Assembly (NCBI GenBank): GCA_032164295.1
Contig: JAJHTX010000012.1
Coordinates: forward strand, 558,001-622,000
Direction of reading: 5' to 3'
Length of the DNA: 64,000 bases
Source of the DNA: Inonotus obliquus
Taxonomy: Eukaryota; Basidiomycota; Agaricomycetes; Hymenochaetales; Hymenochaetaceae
This document shows, piece by piece, positions 23,053 to 34,576 of the stretch. Position 1 is the first letter of the stretch, and each line of letters starts with the position of its first letter. Under the pieces are notes generated by a model, which was given only the letters and a program-made list of their open reading frames with translations, had not been told where the DNA came from and made no database searches. The translations under genes and the position numbers were made by a program.

Positions 23053-24359
23053 CTACCCTTCAGCCCCTCCCGACTCGCCCGTGTCAGCTTTGTTGACCTC
23101 AGCCTTGTTTCCTTTCTTTTTTTCCCGCCGAATTCGTTTCTTCACGGGCTTTTCCCCAGTGAATGATAAGAAGTCTCCATCACCTACCTTGGTACGTTCA
23201 TCAAGCATTGAGTTTAACTTCTCGCGTGCTCGCTTGACGGCTGTCGAGGAGCTTATGGAGTGTTGGACTGTTATTGGGAGTGTGCACTGAGCTGATCATA
23301 AAGGTCAGTAAAATACGGAAAGTGTAGGGGAAGCTTAGTTTCGATACCTGGTTGTAATTTCGGCGGCGCACCGGATTGAGTACCATAGATACTCTCAAGC
23401 CTCTTTGCAACTCGCTCAATCACCTCGGATGACGCGAGACTATTGGAAGCTGCAGCGCTTAGCACGCTGGTCCAGTTGAGAGGAGCAAGTCGATTACGAA
23501 GGCTTGGTTCTACGGATGGGATGAATGCGATACAGGCGGAGAGAAGGGAGCGGAGATGATGTGCTGTTGAGGATGCCAGAGCGTTCGAGGCGAGGGGTTC
23601 GAGCGGATCTTTAAAGTCTTCGTCATCGGATTCAGTATCTCCGTCGTTTGCAACCGATTCCTCGAAGTCGGAGGTGTCTGTGTCGGCGTCTTGAGGAAAG
23701 GCTCGGGAATCGTGTTGTCGTTGGCGAGTTTGGCGGAGAAAATGGGAAGCGATAACTTTCACTTCTTCATCAAGACCGAATTCAGGAGGGTATACGTCTC
23801 CTGCTAAGAGCGGCCATCGTGTCCAAGTATCATTCCGAGAACGGACAGAGCGCTTTCGTTTCTTTCCAGTAAGGGAAGCAGTACTTATAAGGTTGGAACT
23901 TGGGCCGGCTACAGGTTGCTGTGACGGCTCTCCAGATGTGGAAATAGGGGTGTGTACTGGTGAGGGCGGGTCTGTTGCGTGACTCTGAGCGTCTACTGCC
24001 TCGTCGATTTCGGTTCTACGATCCCCATCCGACTGAGACAGACTAGCCTCACTTTCATCATCTTCATCCTGACCCGAGATTAATCGCTGAGGTAACTGAG
24101 AAAGCTGAGTCGAAAGGTCAAGAGTATGTTGAGTCCTAAGTGCACGGAGGAGTGAAGTATATTCTGTGAGTTCGGTATGCAAAGCTTTGGGAACGGGTTG
24201 ACGTCGAGTTCGTTTTGGTTTCGGGTATTGTGAGTATTGTGAGTAAGGCATGCGTATGATGTGAATGCAATGCCGAAGAGCGCAGTTAAGGATTCCAGTC
24301 TGGATGAGTGGTGGACCGACTCGGAGCGGGTCAATGATTTCGGGACGCGTCGAGGTCAC
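23053..24359 (-). CDS. Nuclear-type protein, possibly Rrn9-like Pol I initiation factor
   Basis: Two exons: 24359-23348 and 23267-23053 (80-nt intron), giving 408 aa, or 372 aa from the ATG at 24251 (MPYSQYSQYPKPKRTRR), which I prefer. The protein is polar and acidic, with a basic patch GKKRKRSVRSRND followed by TWTRWPLLAGDVYPPEF and EEVKVIASHFLRQ. It ends with a Lys/Arg-rich tail (KKRIRRKKKGNK), so it is probably nuclear. The W-x-x-WPL block and the overall layout recall the RRN9 domain of RNA polymerase I initiation factors, but I hold that loosely. It starts about 0.3 kb from the divergently transcribed eL41 gene. Confidence 0.6.
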
Positions 24360-24632
24360 GTTATGTGTTCTTCATGCGCAGCGTGAGAGAAATGACTAAT
24401 CCAAAGCCTATATAGCACCACATACCATACTTATCTCATCCCTCGTCGATTAAGCATCTCTTCACATTGAACTCTCGTGTGACGAAAGACGTACGTACCT
24501 ATAACTTCATTTCTTTCATAGCCAATGAGCTGACTGAGACGTGTGTTGTTCATCCTTGGTATTGGGGGTTGGTGCTATGATTTTGTTTTCGTGAATGACG
24601 GTTCGTGAATGTTGGATCATGGACCGTGTAGC

Positions 24633-24780
24633 ATGAGAGCAAAGTGGAAGAAAAAGCGTTCTAGGAGGTTGAGACGAAAGAGGAGAAAGATGAGGGCTAG
24701 GTCCAGTGCGTATTCTGCTCAGAAGTCTTCACCTTTTACTGTGCTGGATGATTAACGAATTTCGGTTGCTTGCAGAGTAA
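24633..24780 (+). CDS. RPL41: 60S ribosomal protein eL41
   Basis: The smallest ribosomal protein, 25 aa, part of the large subunit. Exon 1 is 24633-24705 and reads MRAKWKKKRSRRLRRKRRKM and then RARS. A 70-nt intron (24706-24775, GTGCGT to TGCAG) splits the penultimate codon. Exon 2 (24776-24780) adds only AG plus TAA, giving the universal Lys ending. Length and sequence agree with the family almost residue by residue. TATATAG near 24409-24415 could be its promoter element. Confidence 0.95.
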
Positions 24781-25396
24781 TCGCCCGACTGGAGAGGTAG
24801 CTTTCGTATTCGCTGATGCTTGGTGCCATCTCTCATATTGCATCACGTCGCGCATCGTTACTACAATCAAAATTACGCGACGGCTATACGAAGATCGATT
24901 GTCCGATGTCTCGAAATACTTCAATCGTACGAAGGTCGGCTTCGTGGTAGTTGGTGTTCGGTGTTTATGAAGGCTCCTCTACAGTTAATATGTCACACCG
25001 CTTCGCCTCTTCTGAAATTCGAAACAAAAGAGATCCAGAGTACTTGTCATGCTGCTTCGTTTGTCATCGATGCTCCTTGTTGTTTTGTCCACGATATTGT
25101 TCTGCATGTATGTATGTCTTGAATGTTGTGTTGGTGGCGTTGTGATGTGATTGAGGGTGATGTTATCAATCGAAATCGAAGATTTGCTTTGCATTTCGTG
25201 TATCAAGGGAGGGAAGTTACAGCAAGAAAACTAAGTTCAACAATTTGATGGTATAACTTATATACAACTATCGTGTACACACTCCTGATCCAAGACGTAG
25301 AACTAACACAAGCCTGGCCCCATCCACCCACAGGCACCGCAAAAAGCCAAGAATCAAGAAGCGGGAGGCAAACGACCATAATACTACATAGCAGAC
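24781..25396. other. Intergenic, no supported gene
   Basis: Presumably the 3' region of eL41 followed by the 3' region of the convergent S1/P1 nuclease gene. Short open frames show no domain. Confidence 0.6.
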
Positions 25397-27167
25397 CTAA
25401 GGCAAATTCGTTGCGCCATCAAAAATAACGTTCAACCAAGCTGCAAGTCGGAAGCCTTGTTTGGCAATTTGTAGGTTGATCTTTTTTAAACGAGAATAAG
25501 AACGAATAAGTTAAGATCAGAAGTGGATGTCGAAGGAAGGTGAAGGTGCAGGTAAAAGTGAAGAACGTACGACTGGAACTGCGTTTTGGAAATATGTTCC
25601 TGTACAGAGGTCTTGGTTTTGTTGGAAGTTGAATACGGCGGTCTGGGCAGGAGCATGTAATGAGTGTCGATACAAATAGGTGATTGATGGACGTACACAA
25701 TCGAAAGCGTTAGCTTCCTGTGCCCAGAGAAGAGGACAAGCAAGTTCAGGTTCGTTACCAAATACTCTTTTCACTCCTTTCGAAATCTTCGTTTCTCTGT
25801 CCTGGTTGATTTTACTAGTAGAACTGGAAAGCAAGGCGAGAATCTGATCCCGTAGAATATCCGAGTTTGCGGTGTTGTTTTTGACTTGGGAAGGTAAGTC
25901 TGGGATGGATGGAGAACGACGACGGATTGTTTGAGTTGTTGAAGAGCAGGATATCCAGGAGGCTGCTTGGGATTTGAATTCGCCTGACTAGTAGTGGAGG
26001 TGGCGTGAAAATTTTGAAGTTAGCTGGGATCACTCTTATCGAGAGTGGATGGGACGGGAGGGATTGTTGAATACTTACGCGTATGGATTGTGAGAGTGAA
26101 GTTGCCCAAGCGGTAACAGACCCGTCGAACTGTGCGTCGAGCATAGTTTCGAGCATTCCTGTGTCCCATGCCTATCACGGGGTCGGCAATATACTCAGTA
26201 TTCAAAGGCTACAGTATGATGTTCCCCGGGAAAGGGATATGATGTTATGATGGGAGAAAGAAAAAAGCTTACAGCATGTAAATTTGTATTTCGACCACTA
26301 CATATTGCGCTAATATCGTTCCCGCCTACTTCGAGTGCTTCGGCGTGTAAAGGTTGGCCGATGTCTCCCACGAACTAAATCACAAAGATGGACGATGTCA
26401 GACTGTTTCGCTGGGAAAGTACGATCGATACGTACGTGATCGATGAACATGAGTGCTTGTTGTCTCTGTGTGAAAGAGAGACGAGTATCGGCTACGCGCT
26501 GGGTGTAGTTTGCTATTGCTGTTACTGTTGTAGATTGGGTTTTCATCAGAACAAAAGCTAAAGACGGTAAAAAAGGGGACGTACGAATACAACCTGTATT
26601 ACCGCAGTCACGGTCTTCGTTGACGGAGCATGAACCACCCAATGGATCGTCTTTGGGAAAGTATGATGAGTCGTTGGGGACGGTTCAGGATTATTGTGGG
26701 GGAGTAGACGTACCTTCAGCATCGATAAAATGAAAAGGAGCAGTAAATTGGAAAGCTGCTTCTGAACGGACTGTATCTGCCCACTATAAACAGTATTATG
26801 AGATTGAGATTGAAATTCAATTTCAGATTTGATGCATAATTCAAATAAGTTCTGAGATCGAATATTGGTTTGGAAGGGGATGAACATACGGGTCCAGCGG
26901 GTCCCAGTGAATGATCGAACGATGCGTCGATGGTGTTACGAACGAATGAAAGTGCTCCTGGGGACAGGAGCTGTGCATCGAGGAAAACAATAGGGAAGAG
27001 TGAGATGATTACGGCTGGGCTGGGAGATTTGCGGGAAGTTGGGTACGTACGTCCATGGCAATGAAGCCGACTGCTTGGTGGCCTAGTGATCCCCATGCTT
27101 GAACCAGGTGCGTGAGGAAGGCAGAGAGCATTAGTCCGATAATGTAGATGGTAGTGACGGAAAGCAT
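25397..27167 (-). CDS. Secreted S1/P1-type zinc nuclease
   Basis: A single-strand-specific nuclease and nucleotidase that uses three zinc ions, secreted. Ten exons: 27167-27051, 26970-26890, 26783-26714, 26650-26585, 26524-26436, 26374-26273, 26171-26079, 25987-25697, 25642-25571 and 25480-25397, giving 354 aa. A signal peptide (1-24) ends right before Trp25, which is the first zinc ligand after cleavage in this family. The other expected ligands are present: His30 (GH), Asp69 (WAD), His84 (PFHFID), His141, Asp145 (FVGD), His151 (QPLH), His174 (NLH) and Asp178 (WD). Cys97/Cys105/Cys110 and a C-terminal WAQEANAFDC motif also fit. The catalytic set is complete, so an active enzyme is expected. 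Confidence 0.93.
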
Positions 27168-27884
27168 CGTTGCCAGATAGTGCTTTCAAGATGTTCCAGG
27201 GATTCAAGAGGGTAGGTTGCGGGGCAAGACTGACATTATATATATTATTGAGCAGAAGACTGAGAGAACCAATCCGAGAGAAAAACAGGAGTTCTGTTGG
27301 TGAGTTGACCATGCGGCGATGAATTATTTTTTGCTTGTGTGAGATGAAATATAGGCACGTTTGTGCGTATTGATATTTGATAAGTGTGGTAGCATGTGCA
27401 TCATGGGAAGGAAGTGTCGATCTCGGAGAATGAATTATTGATCGCCAGCTGGTCCTTATCGGGCGCTTAGGTAATTGATATGCCGGTGATGGATGGAACA
27501 CGGAGTTAAGGCAGTGTTGGAATACAACGAGAAAAAGTGCCTGTGTGGAAATGATTGCTGCGGAAGCACTTATTCTTTTCTTTTCCTTGTTGCTCAAAGG
27601 GGTAAAACGGACATAGTGGAATGGCCAAATGCCAGTTAGTGATCTACTGCAGGGTCATATTTTGAATAGAATGAAATAGGCTAAGAAGACCTTCCATAAA
27701 CGGTAATTGAATCGGGTCAGATCCGTACACATTGGCAACCGTACCCACGCTCATCCCTTTCTATCTTCCTTCCACTCGTCCTACCCGCTAACGACAACCA
27801 GGCGACGGCGACGACACAGGCAACAGCGCAGGGTCACCTACTCGCTTTCATTTCCTCCGCCTCCTCTAGGTGTCCGGCACCCGT
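27168..27884. promoter_or_regulatory. Divergent intergenic region: S1/P1 nuclease and 7-TM gene
   Basis: Two start codons face away from each other across about 0.7 kb. An open minus-strand frame runs through part of it, but it is not needed to explain the nuclease, whose signal peptide gives a natural start. I see no clear motif. Confidence 0.5.
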
Positions 27885-30800
27885 ATGCCCTACCAAGCAC
27901 AGTACATTGTCGGTCCTCTCCTCGTCACAAACTCCTTAAACTGGGCTTTCTGGGGCATACTCTCGGCACAGCTCGCTTTCTTCGTACGCGATGTTCGCGG
28001 TAGAAGACCAATCGACTTGACGAGGGCAAGCACGGCCCCGTCGGCCGTCGAAGAAGGTCGCTTAGACTTCTTCGAGAAACAACCCTCCGCTCACCAGCGT
28101 CACGAGTCCAAGTTTCAGTTTGCGTTCCCGTTCAGGAGGACAAATGCCAATGTGCGGAATAGCAAGAGTACGTTCGACGATGAGGACGTGAATCCTTGGA
28201 GAAAGTCCTTTGTCCCTCCTCCAACGCCTACTCCCCTTGCGGTACCCTCTATCAGCGCGTATTCCTCTCATGCTCGTCAACGCAGTGGCAAAAGCGTTCC
28301 TTCATCTTCCGATCCGTACTCTCCAACTGCGGTACACCCCTCTCCTCTCGACACAGAGGCACATTCTATGTTCCCGCCCAGTGCTAGCACAATGGAGCTA
28401 CCATCGGTCTATCTACTATTGACATTGTACGCTATGTACATTTTCATATGCTTGCGCACTGTCCTCGGAACAGCGCAGTTCTGGCGAATAGGTGTTGATT
28501 TGTGGCAAGCACCCCCACCCGAGTTTGGCCCTCGTTGGATGGGGATCGTCCTTGCCGACTGCATCGGTCCACTTGGTGCGTTTGCGTCTCTTTTTTGCCC
28601 TTTGGCTCAATGACACCGCCGCTGACGTGCTACGTAGTTTTTGCCATGTCTATGGCTTACTTCATTTACGCTTTATATTTTGCGCCTACGATCAATGCGA
28701 CAGCGGCAAAGAGGCGGTCGGCTCTCCGACCACTCTCATTGCTCAAGAAGACGACTGGCGCTAACGTGCATCCTGATCCGTATTCATTCCCTTTTCCTCA
28801 CTCTCCAACATCCACGTCCAATTCCCATTCACAGCCTCCACGGCCACAATCGCGACCTTGGAGACAGTTTCTCACGCTAAATAGCGTAAAACCCGGTTTA
28901 CTGGCGCTTTTAACTATCGTAGTGACTGTGTGCGGTTTCATAGACTGTGCAAGGGTGAGACGATTTGCTCTTATGTATCAGAGCTGGACTAAATTTGAAT
29001 AGTCGTTAAAGGAACGTCCTTTGGGTAAGCCATTGAAGCTCGATGCAGTCTCGCTTATTTGGTTTGTGGGTGTATTTGTGTTGGATTTAGTGCTTTGTGT
29101 CTTGTTAGTTCAGGCGGTGTGTTTGTTCTATTTTTCGTAACCTTAAAATTTTCTTACATCGAGTTCGGTTAGCTTGAACCCTGGTTAAGGGACGCGTCAT
29201 GGTTGGCCCGATTACTACGGGTGATGGGGGAAGCAGGTGGCATTCAACTTGTCGTTGCGTTTCTTGCGCTCATTTTGATGGTTTCGTGGAGTGACAAGGT
29301 GAGTACCTTTCTATTTCTGTACTCTAGTTGTTTCAGTATTGCTTACGGATCACTACAGAGACCGCCGTCGACACTACCAATGGTTGCTCCTTCCATTCTC
29401 CCTGCGGTTTACGCAATAACGGTGTTCTTACACGCTTCGTCTACGTATCGCCGATTGAATGCTTATGTACGCGACCGCACGGCTTCCTCCGCCTCGCGGG
29501 GTCCGACGAAATCGGTTGCCAGTAAATTTGAGGACATCGAAATGGGTACACGAGCCGGATCGCGTGGAGTTGGGACAATGACGCCAGTTCCTCCGACACG
29601 AGTGGATTTGGCTGCTGCAACGTCGGCGGGGAGTACATATTCGACAACAATGGGGTCGACTGATGACGGAGCCGCGCTCAGAGCACAGGCCCTTGCTTAT
29701 GGACGTGAGCGAGAACGAGAACGCGAGAGAGAACGGGAGAAGGAGGCTACTGGCGCACGACTGCATTTGGAAAGGGACACGATTGGAGGAAGCTCTAGTG
29801 GACATCTTCCAATTCCTGGTCCCTCCAACACGAACGTACTTCCTGTTCCTGGTGTCAGCACGGCGAGGAACACAGGTATCACGGAAACGGTTACCGAAAG
29901 AGCAAAAGCTCAGTCCGTAAGGAGCGGCATTAGTGGTGCTCTATCACTCGAGCTGCCGACGTTTAGAAAAGGACGTGCGCGCGGTTGGCGATATGGAGAT
30001 CCAATGTTGGATGACGAGAGTGGGAGTGACATCGGGAGTGACGAGTGGGATGAGGAGTTGGATGTTGACAGTGTGGAGAATGGAGGAACATGGGATTATG
30101 GGTTTGCAAACTCGGAGAGGGAGAAAGAAAGGGAGAGAGCTGCTGCGACGTTGCTTGCTGGCACGAGTACTAGTTCCGGTGCAGGTGGGAAGGGAAACGA
30201 AGGGACGATGATCCAAGGAACAGCAGGACCGTCAAGACGATGGCAGAACTTTACACCTCCGCCTAACAAAAGAAGCTCATACCCGTCTCGTCCTTCAAGT
30301 TGGCGGCGTAGTTATCCTCATCCTCTATCAAACTCCATCAATGCCAATGGTGAAGGAATGGGAGACGAAGATGATGATAAGGTGTCCATGCTTTCTGGTA
30401 CTTCGACGACTCGATCGAGGAGACGAGGGAGGCGGTCGTATTATGCTAGTCATGGCCTTGGATATGGAAATCCGCAGAAACGACCTCCGAGATTATTACC
30501 CCGAACTCCTGGGACGTTACCTTTCTCACCATCATTACCTGCTTCCTCCATTCCCCATCACTTACAAAACTCTGCTACTCTACCAACACCCTCTGCAGCT
30601 TCCATTTCAACAGACTCGCTCTACCTGACTGGTAACGTAAATGGGAACTCCGGAAATAACGGTTTTACTTCTCCTGCGGGGTCCGTACTCGTTATCGGAC
30701 GAGGGAGAGAACCGAGTATCGCAGAGCAGAGCGTGGATAGAGCTGCTAGTGTTGCCGCTACGAGAGCGAGCACGGGTAGTTTGTGGAGTACGTTTAGTGA

Positions 30801-31266
30801 TGGGTGGCCTTGGTGGCCGAACGGAGGGAATGGGTTTGTTGAGAACGGATATGGGTATGGAGGAGTATATGGACAAGCGTATCCAAGACCTGTGAGATTA
30901 CCGGATCTGGACGTTGATTTGGCCCAGGCTGGGGGGACGTACACGAATAATGGGTCTGGGATTGCGAGTGCGGGTGGGAGTGGTGCTGGTACGGGAAGCG
31001 GGGATATTGGGACTGGAGATGCGAGGGTGAATGAACAGGATTTGGGAGAGGCACTTGCTCTGAGTGGGCTTTCTCCTGGTGGTGCAGGGGGAGGAATAGG
31101 AAGGAATGATACGCGTTCACCTCATCCGTACTCCGTGGCCGGTGTCTCTATGGGTGAAGGTTCAGGAGAGGGAGAAGTAGAAGGGGAGGAGAGACCTGCT
31201 GAGAGGAGGAGGTGGAACGTTCATCCATTGAAGAGGATTGCGGAGATGGGAAGACTGAGGCTTTGA
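27885..31266 (+). CDS. Seven-helix membrane protein with long disordered cytoplasmic tail
   Basis: Five exons: 27885-28575, 28638-28954, 29003-29116, 29173-29298 and 29359-31266, giving 1,051 aa. I count seven hydrophobic segments: YIVGPLLVTNSLNWAFWG, VYLLLTLYAMYIFICL, VFAMSMAYFIYALYF, GLLALLTIVVTVCGF, VSLIWFVGVFVLDLVLC, IQLVVAFLALILMVSW and SILPAVYAITVFLHA. A polar loop of about 140 residues separates the first two. After the last helix come roughly 620 residues rich in Gly, Ser, Arg and Glu with no domain, including an RERERERERE stretch. The family is not one I can name; a receptor-like or scaffold role is a guess from topology. The ATG at 27885 begins MPYQAQY. Confidence 0.75.
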
Positions 31267-32729
31267 GAGGTTCAAATGGGGCTGAGGGCGAGGCTAAGGC
31301 GGGTCTATTCCTGATGAAGTGATGCGAGAGATGTAGATTCGTGTGGATTGTAAGAAGGAGGTGATCGGTCAGTTCGGGATTCCCTACTAGGTTCTTCGCC
31401 GCGGTTTGATTTGGTTGTTCTCCCCTAGTCGCTTGTTCGACTAGTCGCCGATCTTAGCGTCTACCCCACCCCGCCCCGAATTCCGAGTTCGCATCCCTTC
31501 CTTCTGCTCCGGTGCCACCTACCATTCCGAGTTGAGATTCGGTGCTTCAAACACACCATCTTTCCAACTTTCTGCCAGATGATCATTTTGATTGATTTGG
31601 TACATTTGGCAATTTGTCTTCATTGCTATATCTTTCTTTTAAGGGACAACACAGTGCGCATTGAGCAACGCAACGTAACATACAATATTTTCTTCTACCT
31701 TTTTATTCCGTTTATTGTTTATCGCTCAACGTTCTTTTGACGTCCGGTGTATACACATTCATTCATTTGTTGGATTTATCGTCCGCAAGTTCGGAAATAC
31801 TCCTTTCTTTCATCCGCTTTACAATTCAGCGTCTATCCCTCCTCTTCATGCCTCTGTCCCTATCCCTCCCCTCCTCTCTCATAACACTGCGCACCTCCCT
31901 TACCTTCCTAACCTTCCTCAAGCTCAACCCTGACGCTAGGCTCACCACTCTCAACACTCGCTCTTCGCACTTGTATTGGATCGGAATTTTCTATTCTCTT
32001 TTCTCATCTATACGTTTATTCATAATTTTCGCGCATAATTGTACATACGCATCGTCCTTTAGTTGTTTTCCTGAATGGCCGAGATTCGTGCAGTTTCAAT
32101 CCTCTTTCTCTTCTCTATCTTCCACACAGCTTGCTGATTATTTTTGTTGATGCTTTTCTTTGTTCTTTTGTTAGTGTGGAGCCGCTTTTGTGATCTTCCC
32201 TTCCTTCTTACTTTTTCATTTTTGCTTTGCTTTGTCTTTTGATATCTCATTCTGTTTGTTGTTTCGATTCTAACGTTGTTGCATTGAGTATTGGATGTAG
32301 CTCTATGGCATGGATCCTTTCCTTTCCTTTATCATCTTTCTCTCCCGTCCCCGCTTTTTTCCTTTATTCGAAGTAGTGTTTGTTTTCAAGTTTATCACTA
32401 TCACGATCGTTCACTACTTTGTTCTGTTACTCTATCTCCTTTTCTTTCATTTTGTTCTTCGTACCTGTTTTTCACCGAATGTCGTCTCGTCTCTTGTGCT
32501 GTTTTGATACAATTTATGCTACCGATAGGAATTGACCAATTGATTTGATAGTGATAGTGTAGGAAGAAGAAAGATGTAATTACTGCAATGTGTTCTCGAT
32601 TGTTTCTAGCGATAATTCGGTTTCGTACACTTGGAGTGAAAATGAAACTGTTTAACACGGTGTTGAAGACAAGGTTGAGTATATTGTTGGTAAGTACAGT
32701 ACATACAATCACAGAATTGACGTAGAAAG
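31267..32729. other. Convergent intergenic region, pyrimidine-rich
   Basis: Holds the 3' flanks of the 7-TM gene and of tubulin cofactor C. Long C/T-rich stretches lie at about 31480-32100 and 32290-32500. The open frames here have skewed composition and no recognised domain. Confidence 0.6.
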
Positions 32730-34139
32730 TCATTGATCTCGCGGAAGGACCTGAGTAAGAAGTTGGTCGATCTTGGCTTTTGGTTCGTCCCCGTCTTCGT
32801 TTCCTCGTAACTTTGGGTTAGTTGTTGTTGTATGTGTTAGCGTACGGATGTCGGTCCATGTCCAGTTCGACGAGGATGGAGAGAGGAGACGCCAGTTGGG
32901 CGAAGGGATGGATGGTTTGAGGTGTGAGAAGTCTTGGATTGATGTGTGTTTGCTTTCCTGTGTGGTTCATTGGTTCAATGTAGAGTGCGTGAGGAGAGAA
33001 AGAGGAGTTATTTATACCTGTTGACGAATCTCGGAAGGGAGAGGTAAAGATAAGGGGTAAGGTGCGAATATTAGTGATGTACTGTCTTCGATTATACCGT
33101 TTGAGGTTACGTGGATGTAGAATGTGGTATTTCGCGATGAGTGGATTCGGAGCTGTGCACATACACCCAGTCAATAACAGGACGTGTGAAGGGGCCGGAT
33201 GTATGGAGGTGCGGGAGGGGACGGACCTGGTGACACGAAGCTACGACGATACAACGATCCAGGTTATGCGCTAGGATACTACCTTGAATATGTCCAAGGA
33301 GTAAGACGCTATTGGAGACATCACGGATGTGGAGTGCCGTTAGCTTTGGATTTTCATTGTCGCTTTCGTTTTCGATGCTGATAGAATGTGAGCCGGTGAG
33401 AGGAGAAGAGGGGAGGAGGTCGACAATACAGTGGGAGAGGGAAGTTACTGTTAGATTTGTGCTTGTGGGTGCTGTTGATGAGGAGGAAGGAAGAGAGAGG
33501 GAGGTGGGAGTGAGGATTTTGTGAGATGTCGAGGTGAGGTTGAGTGTTGGTGGTCTTTCTGGAGTCGGTGTTGAGGACGCTGGCATTGGAGTTGATACAT
33601 CCTTTAGCGCTGTAGTAAATGCGGATGATTTTGATAAAGCCGAAGTAGTCGGTGTCTTCTTCTTGAATGAGAACGTTCCCTTTGTTGGGGCATTCTTACT
33701 CCTCAGAGCGTCTATTCGTGATTCGAGGTCTTGAAGTTGCTATCTGACAAATCCCCCATCAGCTCTAATTCGTATTTCAAAGATTAAAAAAATAATAATG
33801 ATGATGATGGATGCATGATACAGTAACAGGCACGGAAGAGATACTCAAAGAGGAGAGGATGAGGACGAACAGACTCATATGACCTTCGGTCGTACGCTGG
33901 GAGGTAACCAGTTGCTTCGTTGAGCTTTTTACGCTCTACTTGGATTTGTTGAGCAATTTGTGCGATTTGATCCACGGTTGTGGATTGTTGAGAGGTAGAG
34001 AGGGTGTCTAGACGGGTCGAGATTGCTAAGGACGGGCAAGAAGTGAAGCTAAGCGGCTGATGCATGCTGAAGGTAATGAAGGATGTTGACCTGCTCGTGA
34101 AGCCTGGAAGGATGTGTAGAATTCTTGAGGCGAAGTCAT
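32730..34139 (-). CDS. Tubulin-binding cofactor C
   Basis: TBCC acts with cofactors D and E as a GTPase-activating factor in alpha/beta-tubulin folding, in the cytoplasm. Five exons: 34139-34091, 34025-33871, 33739-33227, 33152-33018 and 32957-32730, giving 359 aa. The N-terminus (FYTSFQASRA, then a helical VERKKLNEATGYLP) is the TBCC_N spectrin-like domain. A Ser/Thr/Pro linker follows. The C-CAP beta-helix begins at LHIRDVSNSVLLLG and includes GSILAHNLDRCIVVASCHQ. The catalytic arginine finger is Arg241 in QLRIH, formed across the exon 3/4 junction. The end (SPNWRLL) also fits the family. The acceptor chosen for exon 2 gives an unbroken TBCC_N domain. Confidence 0.9.
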
Positions 34140-34576
34140 TTCGATTACGTCTTTTTACTTGAGCTCTGTGGGAGGGTAAATGAGATAAGAATTTAGTCAA
34201 TGAGTACGAGAAGCCGACGTTATTTCACTCACACTTTCCTAGTTTCTCGAAGTTGAGAGCTATAGTTTCTATGACTTTTTCAGTTGAATGGAAGATGAGT
34301 CTCTGCTCAAGACGCGGTGCCATGTTGTCATTGCTTTACGTAATAAAACGCGATCACGTGCATGTTCTTTTTGGAGTGTTGCTGCAGCAGTTCCGGCTCT
34401 CCCTCTTGCTTTGACTCCCTCGCCGTCGTTGTCCTCAACCGTAACGTGCCGGACACCATTCAAGCTCACTTCAGACTTCGAACACTAAGCGACTGACGGC
34501 AATCGAATCACAAGAAACGCTTTGGATAAACTAACTTAGAGACAAGGAGGATATTGCTGATGGTTATTCTTGATTC
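34140..34576. promoter_or_regulatory. Divergent promoter region: TBCC and PH-domain gene
   Basis: About 440 bp between two outward-facing starts. A short minus-strand frame from 34323 (MAPRLEQRLIFH) opens here and could be a leader peptide or nothing. No clear TATA box. Confidence 0.4.

Noticed and set aside
26716..27597. Long 293-codon minus-strand frame over the S1/P1 gene start
   Set aside because: It runs through introns in a frame other than the nuclease; the signal peptide and Trp25 define the true start.
34201..34323. Possible extra coding exon MAPRLEQRL upstream of TBCC
   Set aside because: Splicing it to TBCC changes the frame of the conserved FYTSFQASRA start; the ATG at 34139 explains the protein fully.
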